DNA of 64,000 bases. Origin: DASWJZ01 sp963720705. GTDB taxonomy: Bacteria; Pseudomonadota; Alphaproteobacteria; Rhizobiales; Afifellaceae. Within the stretch, counting starts at the first letter, position 1; each line of letters opens with the position of its first letter. Shown here in pieces: positions 1 through 9,581 of the stretch. The position numbers and the translations under genes were made by a program. Under the pieces are notes generated by a model that saw only the letters and a list, made by a program, of their open reading frames with translations, did not search any database and was not told the origin of the DNA. The stretch is taken from NCBI GenBank assembly GCA_963720705.1, contig CAVRGJ010000001.1, positions 124,001-188,000 on the forward strand, in the 5' to 3' direction.

Positions 1-341
1 CGGAGCATGTCTTGGTCGGTGATGTGCTCCGGGACCGGCGGACCGGGCGCCGAAACCCTATCCAGAATGTCCTCACCCTCCTTCACCATCCGCACGTTGA
101 GCCACTTGCGGCGGTAATGATTGAGCGTGTGGAACAGAATTTTGAACAGCCAGGCGCGGCAGTTTGTACCGCTCTCGAAACGGTCGAAAGATTTCCAGGC
201 CTGGTAATACACATCCTGAACCACGTCGTCGGCCCTGGCGCCGTCACCCAGCAGCCTTGCCGCCGTGCGGTACACATCGTTCAGATGGGGCAGGGCGGCG
301 GCTTCAAATTCCTGAGTCCGTGGTTTGTTGGAGAACAGCAT
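1..341 (-). CDS. ECF-type RNA polymerase sigma factor, N-terminal part (runs off the window)
   Basis: This leftward reading frame begins at an ATG (339-341) and stays open to the window edge. Its roughly 113 visible residues carry sigma-70 region 2: an LNDVYRTAARLLGD helix, then ADDVVQDVYYQAWKSFDRF, the core-binding and -10-recognition segment, and CRAWLFKILFHTLNHYRR. The protein should direct RNA polymerase to a stress or envelope regulon. Region 4 lies outside the window. No anti-sigma gene is visible on this side. The ATG is close to a strong MLFSNK start with no competitor. Assignment to the extracytoplasmic-function family is secure; the subgroup cannot be read from the fragment. Confidence 0.8.
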   Translation of the reverse strand, partial: MLFSNKPRTQEFEAAALPHLNDVYRTAARLLGDGARADDVVQDVYYQAWKSFDRFESGTNCRAWLFKILFHTLNHYRRKWLNVRMVKEGEDILDRVSAPGPPVPEHITDQDML

Positions 342-364
342 AGTACCGTACCCGTTCAGAGTCT

Positions 365-574
365 CTATCCGGGTTCCCCACCAGAATATTCCACCCAGTC
401 GAACTTTTTCTGCGTGACGGCCAGTACAGATTGGCCGCGGTGGATACGATTGGGCCGATCCCGCAGCCACTTCGGCAGCACGCATTTGCTGTAATTGAGG
501 TAGAGCTTGCCATCCACGATGCGCCAGGCTTCCGGATCGTTACCCATAACATGAGTCTGGCTGATGCGTCGCAT
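365..574 (-). pseudogene. YHS-domain protein remnant (C-terminal half)
   Basis: A 69-residue leftward frame contains NDPEAWRIVDGKLYLNYSK followed by VLPKWLRDR. This matches the C-terminal half of secreted YHS-domain proteins, where the usual text is close to DPEAWKIVDGKLYLNYNK. The N-terminal half with the metal-binding YHS residues is missing, because an in-frame stop lies just upstream and the adjacent SDR gene begins at 637 in the other direction. It could be a decayed gene, a frameshifted copy, or a short standalone protein. It sits directly upstream of the sigma factor gene in the same orientation. The family match is what I see; loss of function is inferred. Confidence 0.45.
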
Positions 575-636
575 GGATTGGTTCGATTCACGGCCAGATC
601 AGGTGCAACCAAGCTAGTTAAGTTGAGGAGGGACAA

Positions 637-1440
637 ATGAGTCGATTGCAGGGAAAGAACGTGCTGGTAACCGGCGCCAGTTCCGGAATCGGACAGGCCA
701 TCGCAGTCCGTTTCGCCAAGGAAGGCGCCAATGTGGCGATCAATTACCGCAGCGGCGCGGAACAGGCCGCAGCCACCGCCGCGCTTGCCAAGGCAGCGCG
801 CACCCATGGCGGTGGACGCGAGATCATCGTGCAGGCCGATGTCTCGAACGAAGAGCAGGTGGTGCAGATGGTCGCCACCACCATCAAGGAGTTCGGCCGC
901 CTGGATGTCCTGATCAACAATGCCGGCATACAGAAGGCTACGCCCAGCCACGAGCTGTCCGCCGCCGATTTCGACAAGGTCATTTCGGTCAACCTGCGCG
1001 GGCCATTTCTCTGCGCGCGAGAGGCCATCAAGCACTTCCTGCAGCGCGGCGGCGGCGGCCTGATTTTGAATAACTCCAGCGTGCACGAGATGATACCCAA
1101 ACCGAAGTATCTGAGTTACTCGGTCAGCAAGGGCGGAATGCGCAATCTTACCAAGACCCTGGCGCTCGAATACGCGGGGGATGGAATCCGCGTCAACGCC
1201 GTCGGACCCGGCGCCATCGTCACCCCGATCAACAATGCGTGGATCCACGATCCCGAGGCGAAGGCCGGTGTCGAGAGCCACATCCCGATGGGCCGCGCCG
1301 GAGACGCGCAGGAGATCGCCTCGGTATTCGCCTTCCTCGCCTCCGACGATGCATCCTATATCACGGGCCAGACCTTGTATGCCTGCGGCGGACTTACCCT
1401 GTATCCCGAGTTCCGGGTGGCGTGGTCCAGCGGCGAATAA
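637..1440 (+). CDS. Glucose 1-dehydrogenase-like SDR oxidoreductase
   Basis: This is a complete 267-residue classical short-chain dehydrogenase. Visible motifs are the NAD(P)-binding TGASSGIG at residues 13-20, NNAG near 95, a catalytic Ser in NNSSVHE, and YSVSK with the Tyr/Lys pair. The C-terminal stretch ASYITGQTLYACGGLTLYP is typical of glucose 1-dehydrogenase annotations in this family. It probably oxidises a sugar or small alcohol with NAD(P) in the cytoplasm; the substrate is not provable. A strong Shine-Dalgarno sequence (GAGGAGG at 625-631) fixes the ATG. A second SDR follows 17 bases downstream, so the two are probably co-transcribed. Confidence 0.85.
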   Translation: MSRLQGKNVLVTGASSGIGQAIAVRFAKEGANVAINYRSGAEQAAATAALAKAARTHGGGREIIVQADVSNEEQVVQMVATTIKEFGRLDVLINNAGIQKATPSHELSAADFDKVISVNLRGPFLCAREAIKHFLQRGGGGLILNNSSVHEMIPKPKYLSYSVSKGGMRNLTKTLALEYAGDGIRVNAVGPGAIVTPINNAWIHDPEAKAGVESHIPMGRAGDAQEIASVFAFLASDDASYITGQTLYACGGLTLYPEFRVAWSSGE

Positions 1441-1457
1441 ATTTCACTGAGGGGAAC

Positions 1458-2155
1458 ATGAGCGATCTTACCGGCAAAGTAGTGTTGGTCACCGGCGCGA
1501 AGGGCGGCCTCGGCAGCTTCGTCACGGAAGCGTTCTGGCCGCCGGCGCCGACGTGATTGGCGTCTCGCGCTCGATACAGCCCGGCGACTTCCCGCACGAC
1601 CGCTTCCACGCCATGCCTGCCGGACTCACCAGTGCGGCGGCGGCCCGCCAACTCGTTCAAGAGGCGCTCGCGCGCTTTCCGAAGATCGATGCCCTGATCC
1701 ACGTCATGGGCGGCTTCGCCGGCGGGCAGCGCGTGGAGGATACCGACGAGGCGACGCTCGACCGCATGTTGGACCTCAACTTTCGCAGCGCCTTTTACAT
1801 GGTGGGAGCGCTGCTCCCGCACCTGCGCGAGCGCGGGCGCGGAAGCATCGCTGTGGTCGCCAGCCGCCAGGGCGTGGAGCCCGGAGCCCTGGTCGCCGCC
1901 TATAGCGCGTCCAAGGCCGCCGTCGTTTCCCTGGTCCGCGCCATCGCGCTGGAAAACAAGGATCGGGGCATCTCAGCCAACACGGTGCTCCCCGGCACGA
2001 TGGACACGCCGGCAAATCGTCAGGCGGACCCCACGAACGACGGCTCCCTGTACGTGCAGCCCGCGCAGGTCGCAGACATTCTCGTGCACCTGGTGAGCGA
2101 CGCCGGCTGCCAGATCACCGGAGCCGCCATTCCAATCTATGGCAAACAACTGTAG
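1458..2155 (+). CDS. SDR family oxidoreductase, frameshifted near 1536
   Basis: This is a second short-chain dehydrogenase of about 232 residues once one frame break is repaired. Residues 1-27 (VVLVTGAKGGLGSFVTEAF) lie in one frame. The rest resumes in the next frame at about 1540 and runs to the TAG at 2153-2155. Restoring a C in the 'ttctgg' at about 1536 gives a continuous protein with the Rossmann glycine motif, a MGGFAGG segment and YSASK catalytic residues. The SD is GAGGGG before the ATG at 1458. It pairs with the preceding SDR. The break looks like a homopolymer error rather than decay, since the rest is well conserved. Substrate unknown. Confidence 0.75.
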
Positions 2156-2373
2156 CCTCCCGGCGGTCCATCACCGGGAATGCGCGGCCCGTGGTATTTT
2201 CCATTACAATCAGCCGGCTGTCTTCCAACGCGAAACTCAATCTCTAGTCCGATTATAAGAGGTGTGGTATCAACGACTCAGAAAGTCCAGACAGCAGGAG
2301 AGTAATTGCTTCGACATATACCTCACGATGCCTTGCGGCATCGCCCGAAGGCTGCTATGATCCCGCCATACAG

Positions 2374-2637
2374 ATGCTTCACCGGCAAGGGAGATATCTT
2401 AAGTCGAGCGTTTTGAAGGAGCCGGCGGACGCCGCGGGGCAAAGCGCGGTCCTAAAGCCTTGCTGCGGAGTGTGCGTCCAACAGATCAACCGTATTGCTC
2501 GAATCAACCAGCAGATCCAAGCCTGGACCCACAGCGGCGAGCCCCCCACCATACGCGAGCTGCGCAGTGCCCTGAACCGCAAACAGCGCATGGAGAACTG
2601 GCTGGCGGCGCACACCCACAAGCCTTCAGAGCCGTGA
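2374..2637 (+). CDS. Small protein of unknown function (87 aa)
   Basis: I do not recognise a family. The frame has a Cys cluster (KPCCGVC) near residues 29-33 and a helical, basic C-terminal half rich in Gln and Arg (IARINQQIQAW, LNRKQRMENWL), which could fold as a helical pair. It ends 12 bases inside the 3' end of the convergent GNAT gene. The preceding 218 bases (2156-2373) hold no other gene I can support. A frame this short in GC-rich DNA may be spurious; the helical, low-proline composition unlike shadow frames is the main reason for listing it. Confidence 0.4.
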   Translation: MLHRQGRYLKSSVLKEPADAAGQSAVLKPCCGVCVQQINRIARINQQIQAWTHSGEPPTIRELRSALNRKQRMENWLAAHTHKPSEP

Positions 2638-3187
2638 GCGGCGCGCACGCCACTCCTGCTCCAATAACCCCCAGACCACCATGTCCAGCCAGCGGTCGTT
2701 CACCCATTCGCCATCGCGCACCAGTCCCTCGCGACTGAATCCCAATCGCTCGGGGAATGGCGCAACTGCGCGTGTTGCCTACCCCGCAGTGAATCGTCAC
2801 CCGGTGTAACTCGAGCTCGTCGAATAGATAGTCCAGCAGACTCTCGCAGCAGCGCGTCATGATCCCCTTGCCCTGCAAAGCGCCGCTCGATCCAGTACCC
2901 GATACTGCAATTGCGATTCGGCCAGTCGATCGGATGGCAGCCCAGCGATCCCGCTACCGCTCCCTCGATCCAGATGGCGCACTGCGGCCCGCGCCCCGCC
3001 GCATATTGCTCGCGCACTTTGCGCGATGAAGTCGCCGCAGGTCCTCCGCCGATTCCGTGTAGTCCACCCACGGCAGCCATTCCCGCAGGTACGCGCGATT
3101 GCGCTCCACCACCGCGAAGACCGGCTCCGCGTCCTTCGGCTCGAACAGCCGCAATTCGATTCCCGGCGCCACCTTGCGCGCGAACAT
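2626..3187 (-). CDS. GNAT N-acetyltransferase (RimJ/RimL type), multiply frameshifted
   Basis: Reading leftward from the ATG at 3187, three or four frames must be joined to give one RimJ/RimL-like acetyltransferase of about 187 residues. In order they show LRLFEPKDAEPVFAVVERN and LREWLPWVDYTES, then IAQSAREQYAAGRGPQCAIW, GSLGCHPIDW and IGYWIERRFAGQGIMTRCC (acetyl-CoA binding loop), and LHRVTIHCGVGN. The end is DGEWVNDRWLDMVVWGLLEQEW before the TGA at 2626. It would transfer acetyl from acetyl-CoA to an N-terminal or small-molecule amine. All pieces are collinear and conserved, so the breaks (around 3030, 2875 and 2755) are probably sequence errors. It follows the LOG-family gene with a few bases between. 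Confidence 0.7.
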
Positions 3188-3194
3188 GCGCGCG

Positions 3195-4004
3195 CTACGC
3201 TCCCTCCGGCTTCTGCGGGTTCACCGGACTTGGCCACCGCCGGTACCTCCGGCGTATCGTGCTGCAGCGCGTAGGCCTCAAGCCCGTCCTTCAGCAGCTC
3301 GAATGCGGTCGCCGGATCGTCCGCGAACTGGAACAGCTCCAGATCCTCCGGCGAGATCATCCCGTACTTCACCAGCGCGTCGAAATTGACGATCTCCTTC
3401 CAGTACGCGCTGCCGTACAGCACGATCGTGATCTTCTTGGCCAGTTTCTGCGTCTGCGTCAGCGTCAGCATTTCCATCATCTCGTCCAGCGTGCCGAAGC
3501 CGCCCGGGAAACACCACCAGCGCCTTGGCCAGGTACGAGAACCAGAACTTGCGCATGAAAAAGTAGTGGAATTCGAAGCTCAGCTCCGGCGTGATGTAGG
3601 GATTGGGGAACTGCTCGAACGGCAGGCCGATATTCAGCCCCACCGTCTTGCCCGCCGGCGTCCTCCGCGCCGCGATTGGCCGCCTCCATGATCCCCGGTC
3701 CGCCGCCCGAGCACACCACAAACCGGTACGTGCTGTTGGTGAACTGCTGGCTCCACTCCGTCAGCATGCGCGCCAGCGTGCGCGCCTCGTCGTAGTAGCG
3801 CCCCATCTCGCCCTCGCCTTCGCGAATCCGCGCCGACCCGAAAAATACCACCGTGTCGCGCACCTTCTCGCGGCGGAAGTGCGCCAGCGGCTCCAGAAAC
3901 TCCGACAGGATGCGCAACGCCCGCGCATCCGGGCCGTTCAGAAACTTATCGTTCAGGTACGCGACCGGGCGGCGCTCGCTATGCGGTGGCTTTGGGTTCG
4001 CCAT
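3195..4004 (-). CDS. LOG family protein (lysine decarboxylase-like Rossmann protein), frameshifted
   Basis: The reconstructed protein has the LOG-family signatures: VVFFGSARI near the N-terminus, CSGGGPGIMEAANRGA, FEFHYFFMRKFWF, and the nucleotide-binding PGGFGTLDE. The last spans a frame break at about 3485-3490; a second break is near 3650. Family members are cytokinin riboside 5'-monophosphate phosphoribohydrolases or purine-nucleotide hydrolases. In soil bacteria the substrate is rarely known. I chose the ATG at 4004 (MANPKPP) because it avoids overlap with lpxD; an in-frame ATG at 4043 would overlap lpxD by 14 bases. The C-terminal frame is uncertain, and the TAG at 3195 is the most economical end. 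Confidence 0.7.
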
Positions 4005-4029
4005 TCTGCTTAACTCATCGACCTTTCTC

Positions 4030-5021
4030 TTAAGTTCCCGCACGGTGCGTCAGCAACTCGGGCAGCTTGGCGAATGCGGTCACCGCGCGCAGCCATTCGT
4101 TGGCCGCGAATGCCGGCGAACCCGAAATCCGCGCGCCCTTCGCCACGTCGCCCCCGATGCCGCTCTGCGCATAGACCACCGCGTCCTCATGCACCGTCAG
4201 GTGGCCGCTCGACCCCACCTGTCCGGCCAGCACCACGTTGCGTTCCAGCACGGTGCTGCCCGCCAGCCCGGTCTGCGCGCAAATGATATTGTCTTCGCCC
4301 ACCGTGCAGGCGTGGCCCACCTGCACCAGGCTGTCGATCTTGGCGCCGCGCTTCACCCGCGTCTCGCCCACCGTCGCGCGGTCGACCGATGTCAGCGATC
4401 TGGATCTCCACATCGTCTTCCAGCACGGTCACGCCCGGACTGTACGATCTTGTACTGCACGCCGTCGGCGCGCTGCGCGAAACCGAACCCATCGCCGCCC
4501 ACCACTACGCCATTCTGCAGCGTCACCCGGTCGCCGATGCGGCAGAACTCGCGCACCGCGGCATGCGAGTGGGCCAGGAAATCGTCGCCGATCTCCGCCC
4601 CTTCATAAATCACGACGTGGGGGTGGAGCACCGCGTTGCGGCCGATCCGCACGCGCTCGCCCACCACCGCGAACGCGCCCACCGAGCAGCCCTCGCCCAA
4701 CGTCGCGCCGGGCGCCACATAGGCCAGCGGATGCACGCCCGGCGCCGGCCGCGGCGGCTGGTAGAACAGCGCCAGCGCGCGCGCGAAATCCAGGTACGGG
4801 TTCTCCGAAATCAGGCAGGCGATCTCCTGCCCCGGTAACTCTTCCGCCACCAGAATGGCGCTCGCCCGGGTGTGCTTCACCTTGGGCGCGTACTTGGGAT
4901 TGGCCAGGAACGTCAGGTGCCCGGCGTCCGCCCGCTCCATCCCGATCACCCCGTGGATCTCCAACTCCGCGTCGCCTTTGAGGCGGCATCCCAGCGCGTT
5001 CGCTAATTCACCGAGTTTCAT
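4030..5021 (-). CDS. lpxD: UDP-3-O-acylglucosamine N-acyltransferase LpxD, frameshifted
   Basis: LpxD adds the N-linked 3-hydroxyacyl chain from acyl-ACP to UDP-3-O-acylglucosamine in lipid A synthesis. The N-terminal uridine-binding domain starts MKLGELANALGCRLKGD at 5021 and is followed by a left-handed beta-helix of hexapeptide repeats. GGDGFGF is present. The segment SLVQVGHACTVGED holds the expected catalytic His. Two frame breaks (about 4445 and 4392) separate the beta-helix into three frames; repaired length is about 330 residues, normal for LpxD. An upstream in-frame ATG at 5114 would add 31 atypical residues and is rejected. The gene diverges from carbonic anhydrase and is followed by the LOG-family gene. 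Confidence 0.85.
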
Positions 5022-5118
5022 ATATCGACGCCAACCAACAGCGTACCGCGAAGTGACCCGCTCCGAGTCAAATCGCACGTTTCTGCGCGCCTCGTCTCGC
5101 GCGATAATAGCCATTTAC

Positions 5119-5792
5119 ATGCCCCAACTGGACGCGCTCTTCGAAAACAACCGCCAATGGTCGCACCGCATGCGCCAGGCCGACCCGGACTTCTTCGACC
5201 GCCTCACCGCCTTGCAGGAGCCCAAGTACCTCTGGATCGGCTGCTCCGACAGCCGCGTGCCCGCCAACGAAATCATCGGCCTCGCCCCCGGCGAGGTCTT
5301 CGTCCACCGCAACGTGGCCAACCTCGTGGTGCACTCCGACCTGAATTGCCTCTCCGTCATCCAGTTCGCCGTCGAAGTCCTCGCATGTGGAGCACATCAT
5401 CGTCTGCGGCCACTATGGCTGCGGCGGCGTGCGCGCGGCCATCGGCGACACCCAGTTCGGCCTGATCGACAACTGGCTGCGCAACATCAAGGACGTCTAC
5501 GCCACGCATCAACGACGAACTCGAAGCCATCCCGGAGCCGCCGATCGCGCCGACCGCCTCTGCGAGCTCAACGTGCTCTCCCAGGTCCGCGCCGTCTGCC
5601 ACACCACCATCGTCCAGAACGCCTGGGCGGCGGGACGGCCGCTCGCCGTGCACGGCCTCATCTACCGCCTCAGCGACGGACTGCTGCACGATCTGGCGCT
5701 GCGCATTTCCGGCGCCAGCCGAAGTGGAACGCATCTACCGCATGAGTCAGCCGCCCAGGCTTGCCAGCCCCAATCGGACCGGCACACCATGA
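5119..5792 (+). CDS. Beta-class carbonic anhydrase, frameshifted
   Basis: This is a zinc enzyme interconverting CO2 and bicarbonate. The N-terminal part shows FENNRQWSHRM, the CSDSRVPANEI zinc/dyad motif (Cys-Asp-Ser-Arg) and FVHRNVANLV. After a break near 5385 the next frame gives the second zinc site IIVCGHYGCGGVRAA (His and Cys). Further breaks are at about 5510, 5545 and 5720. The C-terminal part reads NVLSQVRAVCHTTIVQNAW and HGLIYRLSDGLLHDLALRIS. The reconstructed length is about 220 residues, as usual for the family. The stop TGA at 5790-5792 overlaps the ATG of the next gene, suggesting translational coupling with the permease. Confidence 0.85.
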
Positions 5793-6824
5793 CACCCGCC
5801 GCTTCAACCGCGAAAGCATGCTCCGCCTCGCTGTTGGTGCTCGCCACCCTGCTGGCGCTCTACCTCTGCTACCTGATCGTCCAGCCGTTTGTCCCGGCCA
5901 TCAGCATCGCCATCGCCGCCGCCGTGGCCACCCACAGCTCCCAACTCTGGCTGCAGCGCCGCTTCCGGTCGCGTACCGCCGCCGCCGCCGCCGGCGTCAT
6001 CCTGGTCGCCGGATTCATCGTCATCCCGCTCAGTCTCCTGATCACCTACCTGGTCCGCCACATCATTGCGGGCGCCAACACGCTGCAGGCCGGCGGAGGA
6101 ATCTCCGAATGGCGCTCCATCGTCCACCTGCCGCGCAGCCTTGGCCGGCGCCTTGGACTGGGCCCAGGACAATCTGGATCTGCAGGCCCAAATCACCGCC
6201 CTCGGCCAAGCCCTCGCCGGACAGGCCGGCAATCTGCTGGCCGGCTCCGTCAGCCTGGTTGCCCAACTGGTCATCATGTTGTTCGTTCTCTTCTTCCTCT
6301 ATCGCGACAGCGAGCAGGCGCTGCGCGCGTTGCGCCTGCTGGCGCCGCTCTCCGACGCCGAGGCCTCCTGCATGGGAAGCCGCATCGCAGACACCATTCG
6401 CGCCATGGTCAACGGCTCGCTCACCGTGGCCTTCGTACAGGCGCTGCTGGCGGGCGCGATGTACGCCATTCTGGGCGTCCCGGCTGCCGCCATATGGGGT
6501 TGCGCCACCTTCATCGTGGCGCTGGTGCCCATGTTCGGCACTTTCCTGGTCTGGGGCCCCATCTCGCTCTTCCTGTTGCTCTCCGGCGGTTGGGTCAAGG
6601 CCTTGATTCTGGTCGCCTGGGGTGGACTGGTGGTCAGCTTCATCGACAACCTGCTTGTACCCCTACCTGGTCGGCAACGCAGCTCCGCCTGCACACCCTG
6701 CCCACGTTCTTCGCCATCCTCGGCGGCATCCAGCTCTTCGGGCCCGCCGGCCTCATCCTGGGGCCCGTCGTGCTGGCCGTCACTCTCGGACTCTTCGAAG
6801 TCTGGAGCCGAGCGCACCGCGTAG
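5789..6824 (+). CDS. AI-2E family transporter (PF01594-type permease), frameshifted
   Basis: This is a polytopic inner-membrane protein of about 345 residues after repair. The N-terminus is two adjacent hydrophobic segments (ASLLVLATLLALYLCYLIV, then PFVPAISIAIAAAVATH), followed by VILVAGFIVIPLSLLITYL. After a break at about 6140 come VSLVAQLVIMLFVLFFLYRD and TFIVALVPMFGTFLVWGPI. The family hallmark DNLLYPYLVGN lies across a break near 6660. It ends LILGPVVLAVTLGLFEVW. The family exports diverse small molecules or ions; a role in autoinducer-2 release is proven for few members. Bicarbonate-related work with the coupled carbonic anhydrase is possible but only inferred. The TAG at 6822-6824 assumes a last break near 6805. 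Confidence 0.75.
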
Positions 6825-6849
6825 CGACCTTTCGAGCAACCGTGCTAGC

Positions 6850-7462
6850 ATGCTCGCTGACACCGTGCGCCAACCGGACCGCGAAGCTACTGCTGCCGGG
6901 CTACCTTCTCCTCTTCATCTGGGCAGCCATCGACCCTTACAGCCGCGCCACGTGGTGGGCCGAAAATATTCCCATCGTCTGATCGCGATCTCGCTGTCGT
7001 GCTGTATGTGCGCGGCTTCGTCTTCACCCCGGCCGCCTATGCCCTGATGGCCGTGCTGCTCTATCTCCACACCATCGGCGGACACTACACTTTCGAGCGC
7101 GTGCCCTTCGGTTTCGTCACCAACTTATTCGGCTTCCACCGCAATCACTACGACCGCGTGGCTCACTTCTGCGTCGGCTTCTACGCCTACGCCATCGCCG
7201 AAGCCCTGGTGGTCACCCGGCCGTCCGCAGCCGCGCCGTGCTCTTTCTTTTCCCTATCTTCGCCATCGCCTTCGTCGCCATGAGCTACGAGATCATCGAG
7301 TGGCTCTACGCCGCCTCCAGCACAGGCGCCTCCGGAGCCGAATTTCTCGGCAGCCAGGGCGACATCTGGGACGCCCAGGAAGACATGCTCGCCGACACGC
7401 TCGGCGCCATCGCCGCCACCCTCGCCTTCTTCCTCACCCGCAAAACGAAGCTCGTGGAATAG
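6850..7462 (+). CDS. DUF2238 (YjdF-type) integral membrane protein, frameshifted
   Basis: The reconstructed protein has several membrane helices: LLLPGYLLLFIWAAIDPY, then the family-typical SRATWWAENIPIV, LYVRGFVFTPAAYALMAVLL and a long C-terminal half. Conserved DUF2238 landmarks are GGHYTFERVPFG, NHYDRVAHFCVGF, MSYEIIEWLYAA and GSQGDIWDAQEDMLADTLGA. Breaks lie near 6890, 6980, 7003 and 7215. The two around 6980-7003 are each explained by loss of one base from a doublet. Function is unknown in the family. It lies 25 bases after the AI-2E permease and may share its transcript. Confidence 0.8.
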
Positions 7463-7528
7463 GCTCCGTGGCCTCTCCATTCCAGCCAGGCCCCTTTTCC
7501 CGCCAGCCCCAACACCGCCTTCAATATA

Positions 7529-9581
7529 ATGAAAGTTGCTCATCGCGATTAGCGCTACATTCACTGCCGAGGCCCTGCAGCCCGGTCTCGCCTTCTGGCT
7601 CCGCGAACTTGGCCTCGCCGCCGAACTCCGCTTCGCCGCCTACCAGCAGGTCTTCCAGGAACTGCTCGACCCCGCCGGCCTCTTCGCCCGCAATACCGCC
7701 GGCATCAACGTCGTTCTCATACGCCCTGACGATTGGTCCGCCAGCCCAGCCCGCCGAGTTCCTCGACGCCGTCCGCGCCGCCGCCCCGCGCCTTAACGTT
7801 CCCCTCATCGTCGTCCTGTGCCCCGGCGCCGCCGCCATCGACGCCGAAATCCTCCGCGCCCTCGCCGCCCTCCCCTCCGTCTTCCTGCTTACCGACTCCG
7901 AGATCGCCGCACTCTACCCCGTCGACGAAGTCCACGACCCCCACGGCAACGAACTCGGCCACGTCCCCTACACCCCGCTCTACTTCGTCGCCCTCGCCAC
8001 CGCCATCGTCGCGCAAAATCCACGCCATCGTCGCCCCGCCCTTCAAAGCCATCGCGCTCGATTGCGACGACACCCTGTGGGCCGGCATCTGCGGCGAGGA
8101 CGGCCCCGAAGGCGTCGTCCTCGATCCCCCGCGCCGCCGCCTGCAGGAGTTCATGGCCGCCCTGCGCCGCGACGGCATGCTCCTCACCCTGTGCAGCAAG
8201 AACAACCCAGAGGACGTCGCCGCCACCTTCCGCGCCCACCCCGACATGCCGCTGCGCCCTCACCGATTTCGTCGCCCAGCGCATCAACTGGGACGACAAG
8301 TCCTCCAACCTCGCCGCGCTCGCCGACGAACTCGAAATCGGCCTGGACACCTTCATCCTGGTCGACGACAATCCCAAGGAAGTCCAGGAAGCCCAGGCCG
8401 GCGCGCCCGAGGCGCTCGCCCTGCGCGCTACCCGCGCGACGCCGCCGAAATCCCCGATTTCCTGCGCTCACGTCTGGGCCTTCGACCGCGCCCGCGTCAC
8501 CGACGAAGACCGCCGCCGCCGCGAACTCTACGCCCAGCGCGCCGAGCGCACCCGCGCCGCCCGCGCCGCCACCAACCTCTCCGATTTCCTCGCCTCCCTC
8601 GAACTCGAAGTCGCCATCGCCCCGCTGCAGCCCGCGCAGACCGCCCGCGTCGCCCAACTCACCCAGCGCACCAACCAGATGAACGTCACCTGCATCCGGC
8701 GCACGCGCGGCGGAAATCCAGCGCCTCGCCGCGCCGAATGCCTCACCGTCCACGTCACCGACCGCTTCGGCAGCTACGGCCTCACCGGCGTCATCATCTT
8801 CAACATCGAATCCCGCCGCCTGGTGGTCGATACCTTCCTGCTCAGTTGCCGCGCGCTCGGCCGCGGCGTCGAACACCGCATGGTGGCCCGCCTCGGCGAA
8901 ATCGCCCTGCGAACGCGGACTCGACGCCGTCGAGATCCCCTTCGTCTCCGGCCAGCGCAATCGTCCCGCCCTGCTGTTCCTGCAATCGCTCGGCGCCGAG
9001 CACGACGCGGCGGTGTCTTCCGGCTTCCCGGCCGCCGCTGCGCGCCGCCATGCGTTACCGCCCGCCACCGCCGCCGGCGCCGGCCCGACGCAGAGAAGGC
9101 CGCGAGCCCGCGCCCGTCGCCGCCCGCATCCCTTACGCCCGCATCGCCGCCGAACTGCGCACGCCCGAGCAGATCCTCGCGGCCCTGCGCACGCCGCGCG
9201 CCGCCGCGCTCCGCAGCGCCCCATCGACGCCCCGCGCACCGCGCTCGAACGCGATCTCGCCGTCCTCTGGGCCGAACTCCTCAACGTCGAAGCCGTCGGC
9301 ATCCACGACAATTTCTTCGAACTCGGCGGCCACTCCCTGCTCGCCGTGCAACTGCTCTCCCGCGTCCGCCAGATCTATGGAGTGGACCTCTCGCTCGAGG
9401 TGGTCTACTCTGGTGAGTTCATGGTGGCGGAATTGGCCAAGGCAATCGAACTCAAGGAAATCGAGCAGGCCGGCGGCGACTACCACGAGCTCATCGAAGA
9501 GCTCGAAGGCCTCAGCGACGAAGAGGTGCGCGCGCTGCTCGCCGAAGAGCAGGATGCCCCCAGCCTCGACCCCCACGGTCC
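7529..9581 (+). CDS. FkbH-like HAD-IIIC protein fused to a carrier (PCP/ACP) domain, frameshifted
   Basis: About 684 residues after repair. The N-terminal domain reads ISATFTAEALQPGLAFW and INVVLIRPDDW, typical of FkbH-like loading proteins. The HAD nucleophile motif DCDDTLW is at nucleotides 8060-8080, followed by LCSKNNPEDVA and ILVDDNPKEVQEA. A GNAT-like region contains LTQRTNQMNVT. A phosphopantetheine attachment site, FFELGGHSLLAVQ, has its Ser codon at 9334-9336. The C-terminal tail LSDEEVRALLAEE resembles NRPS linkers. FkbH proteins load glyceryl from 1,3-bisphosphoglycerate onto a carrier; that activity is inferred here. At least eight single-base breaks interrupt the frame. The exact stop next to the following ATG is not visible. 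It heads a run of five carrier-related domains ending with a PPTase. Confidence 0.75.

Noticed and set aside
5387..6982. A 531-residue open frame joining carbonic anhydrase, AI-2E permease and DUF2238 pieces
   Set aside because: It fuses fragments of three genes through frame breaks; the conserved segments lie in different frames and belong to separate proteins.
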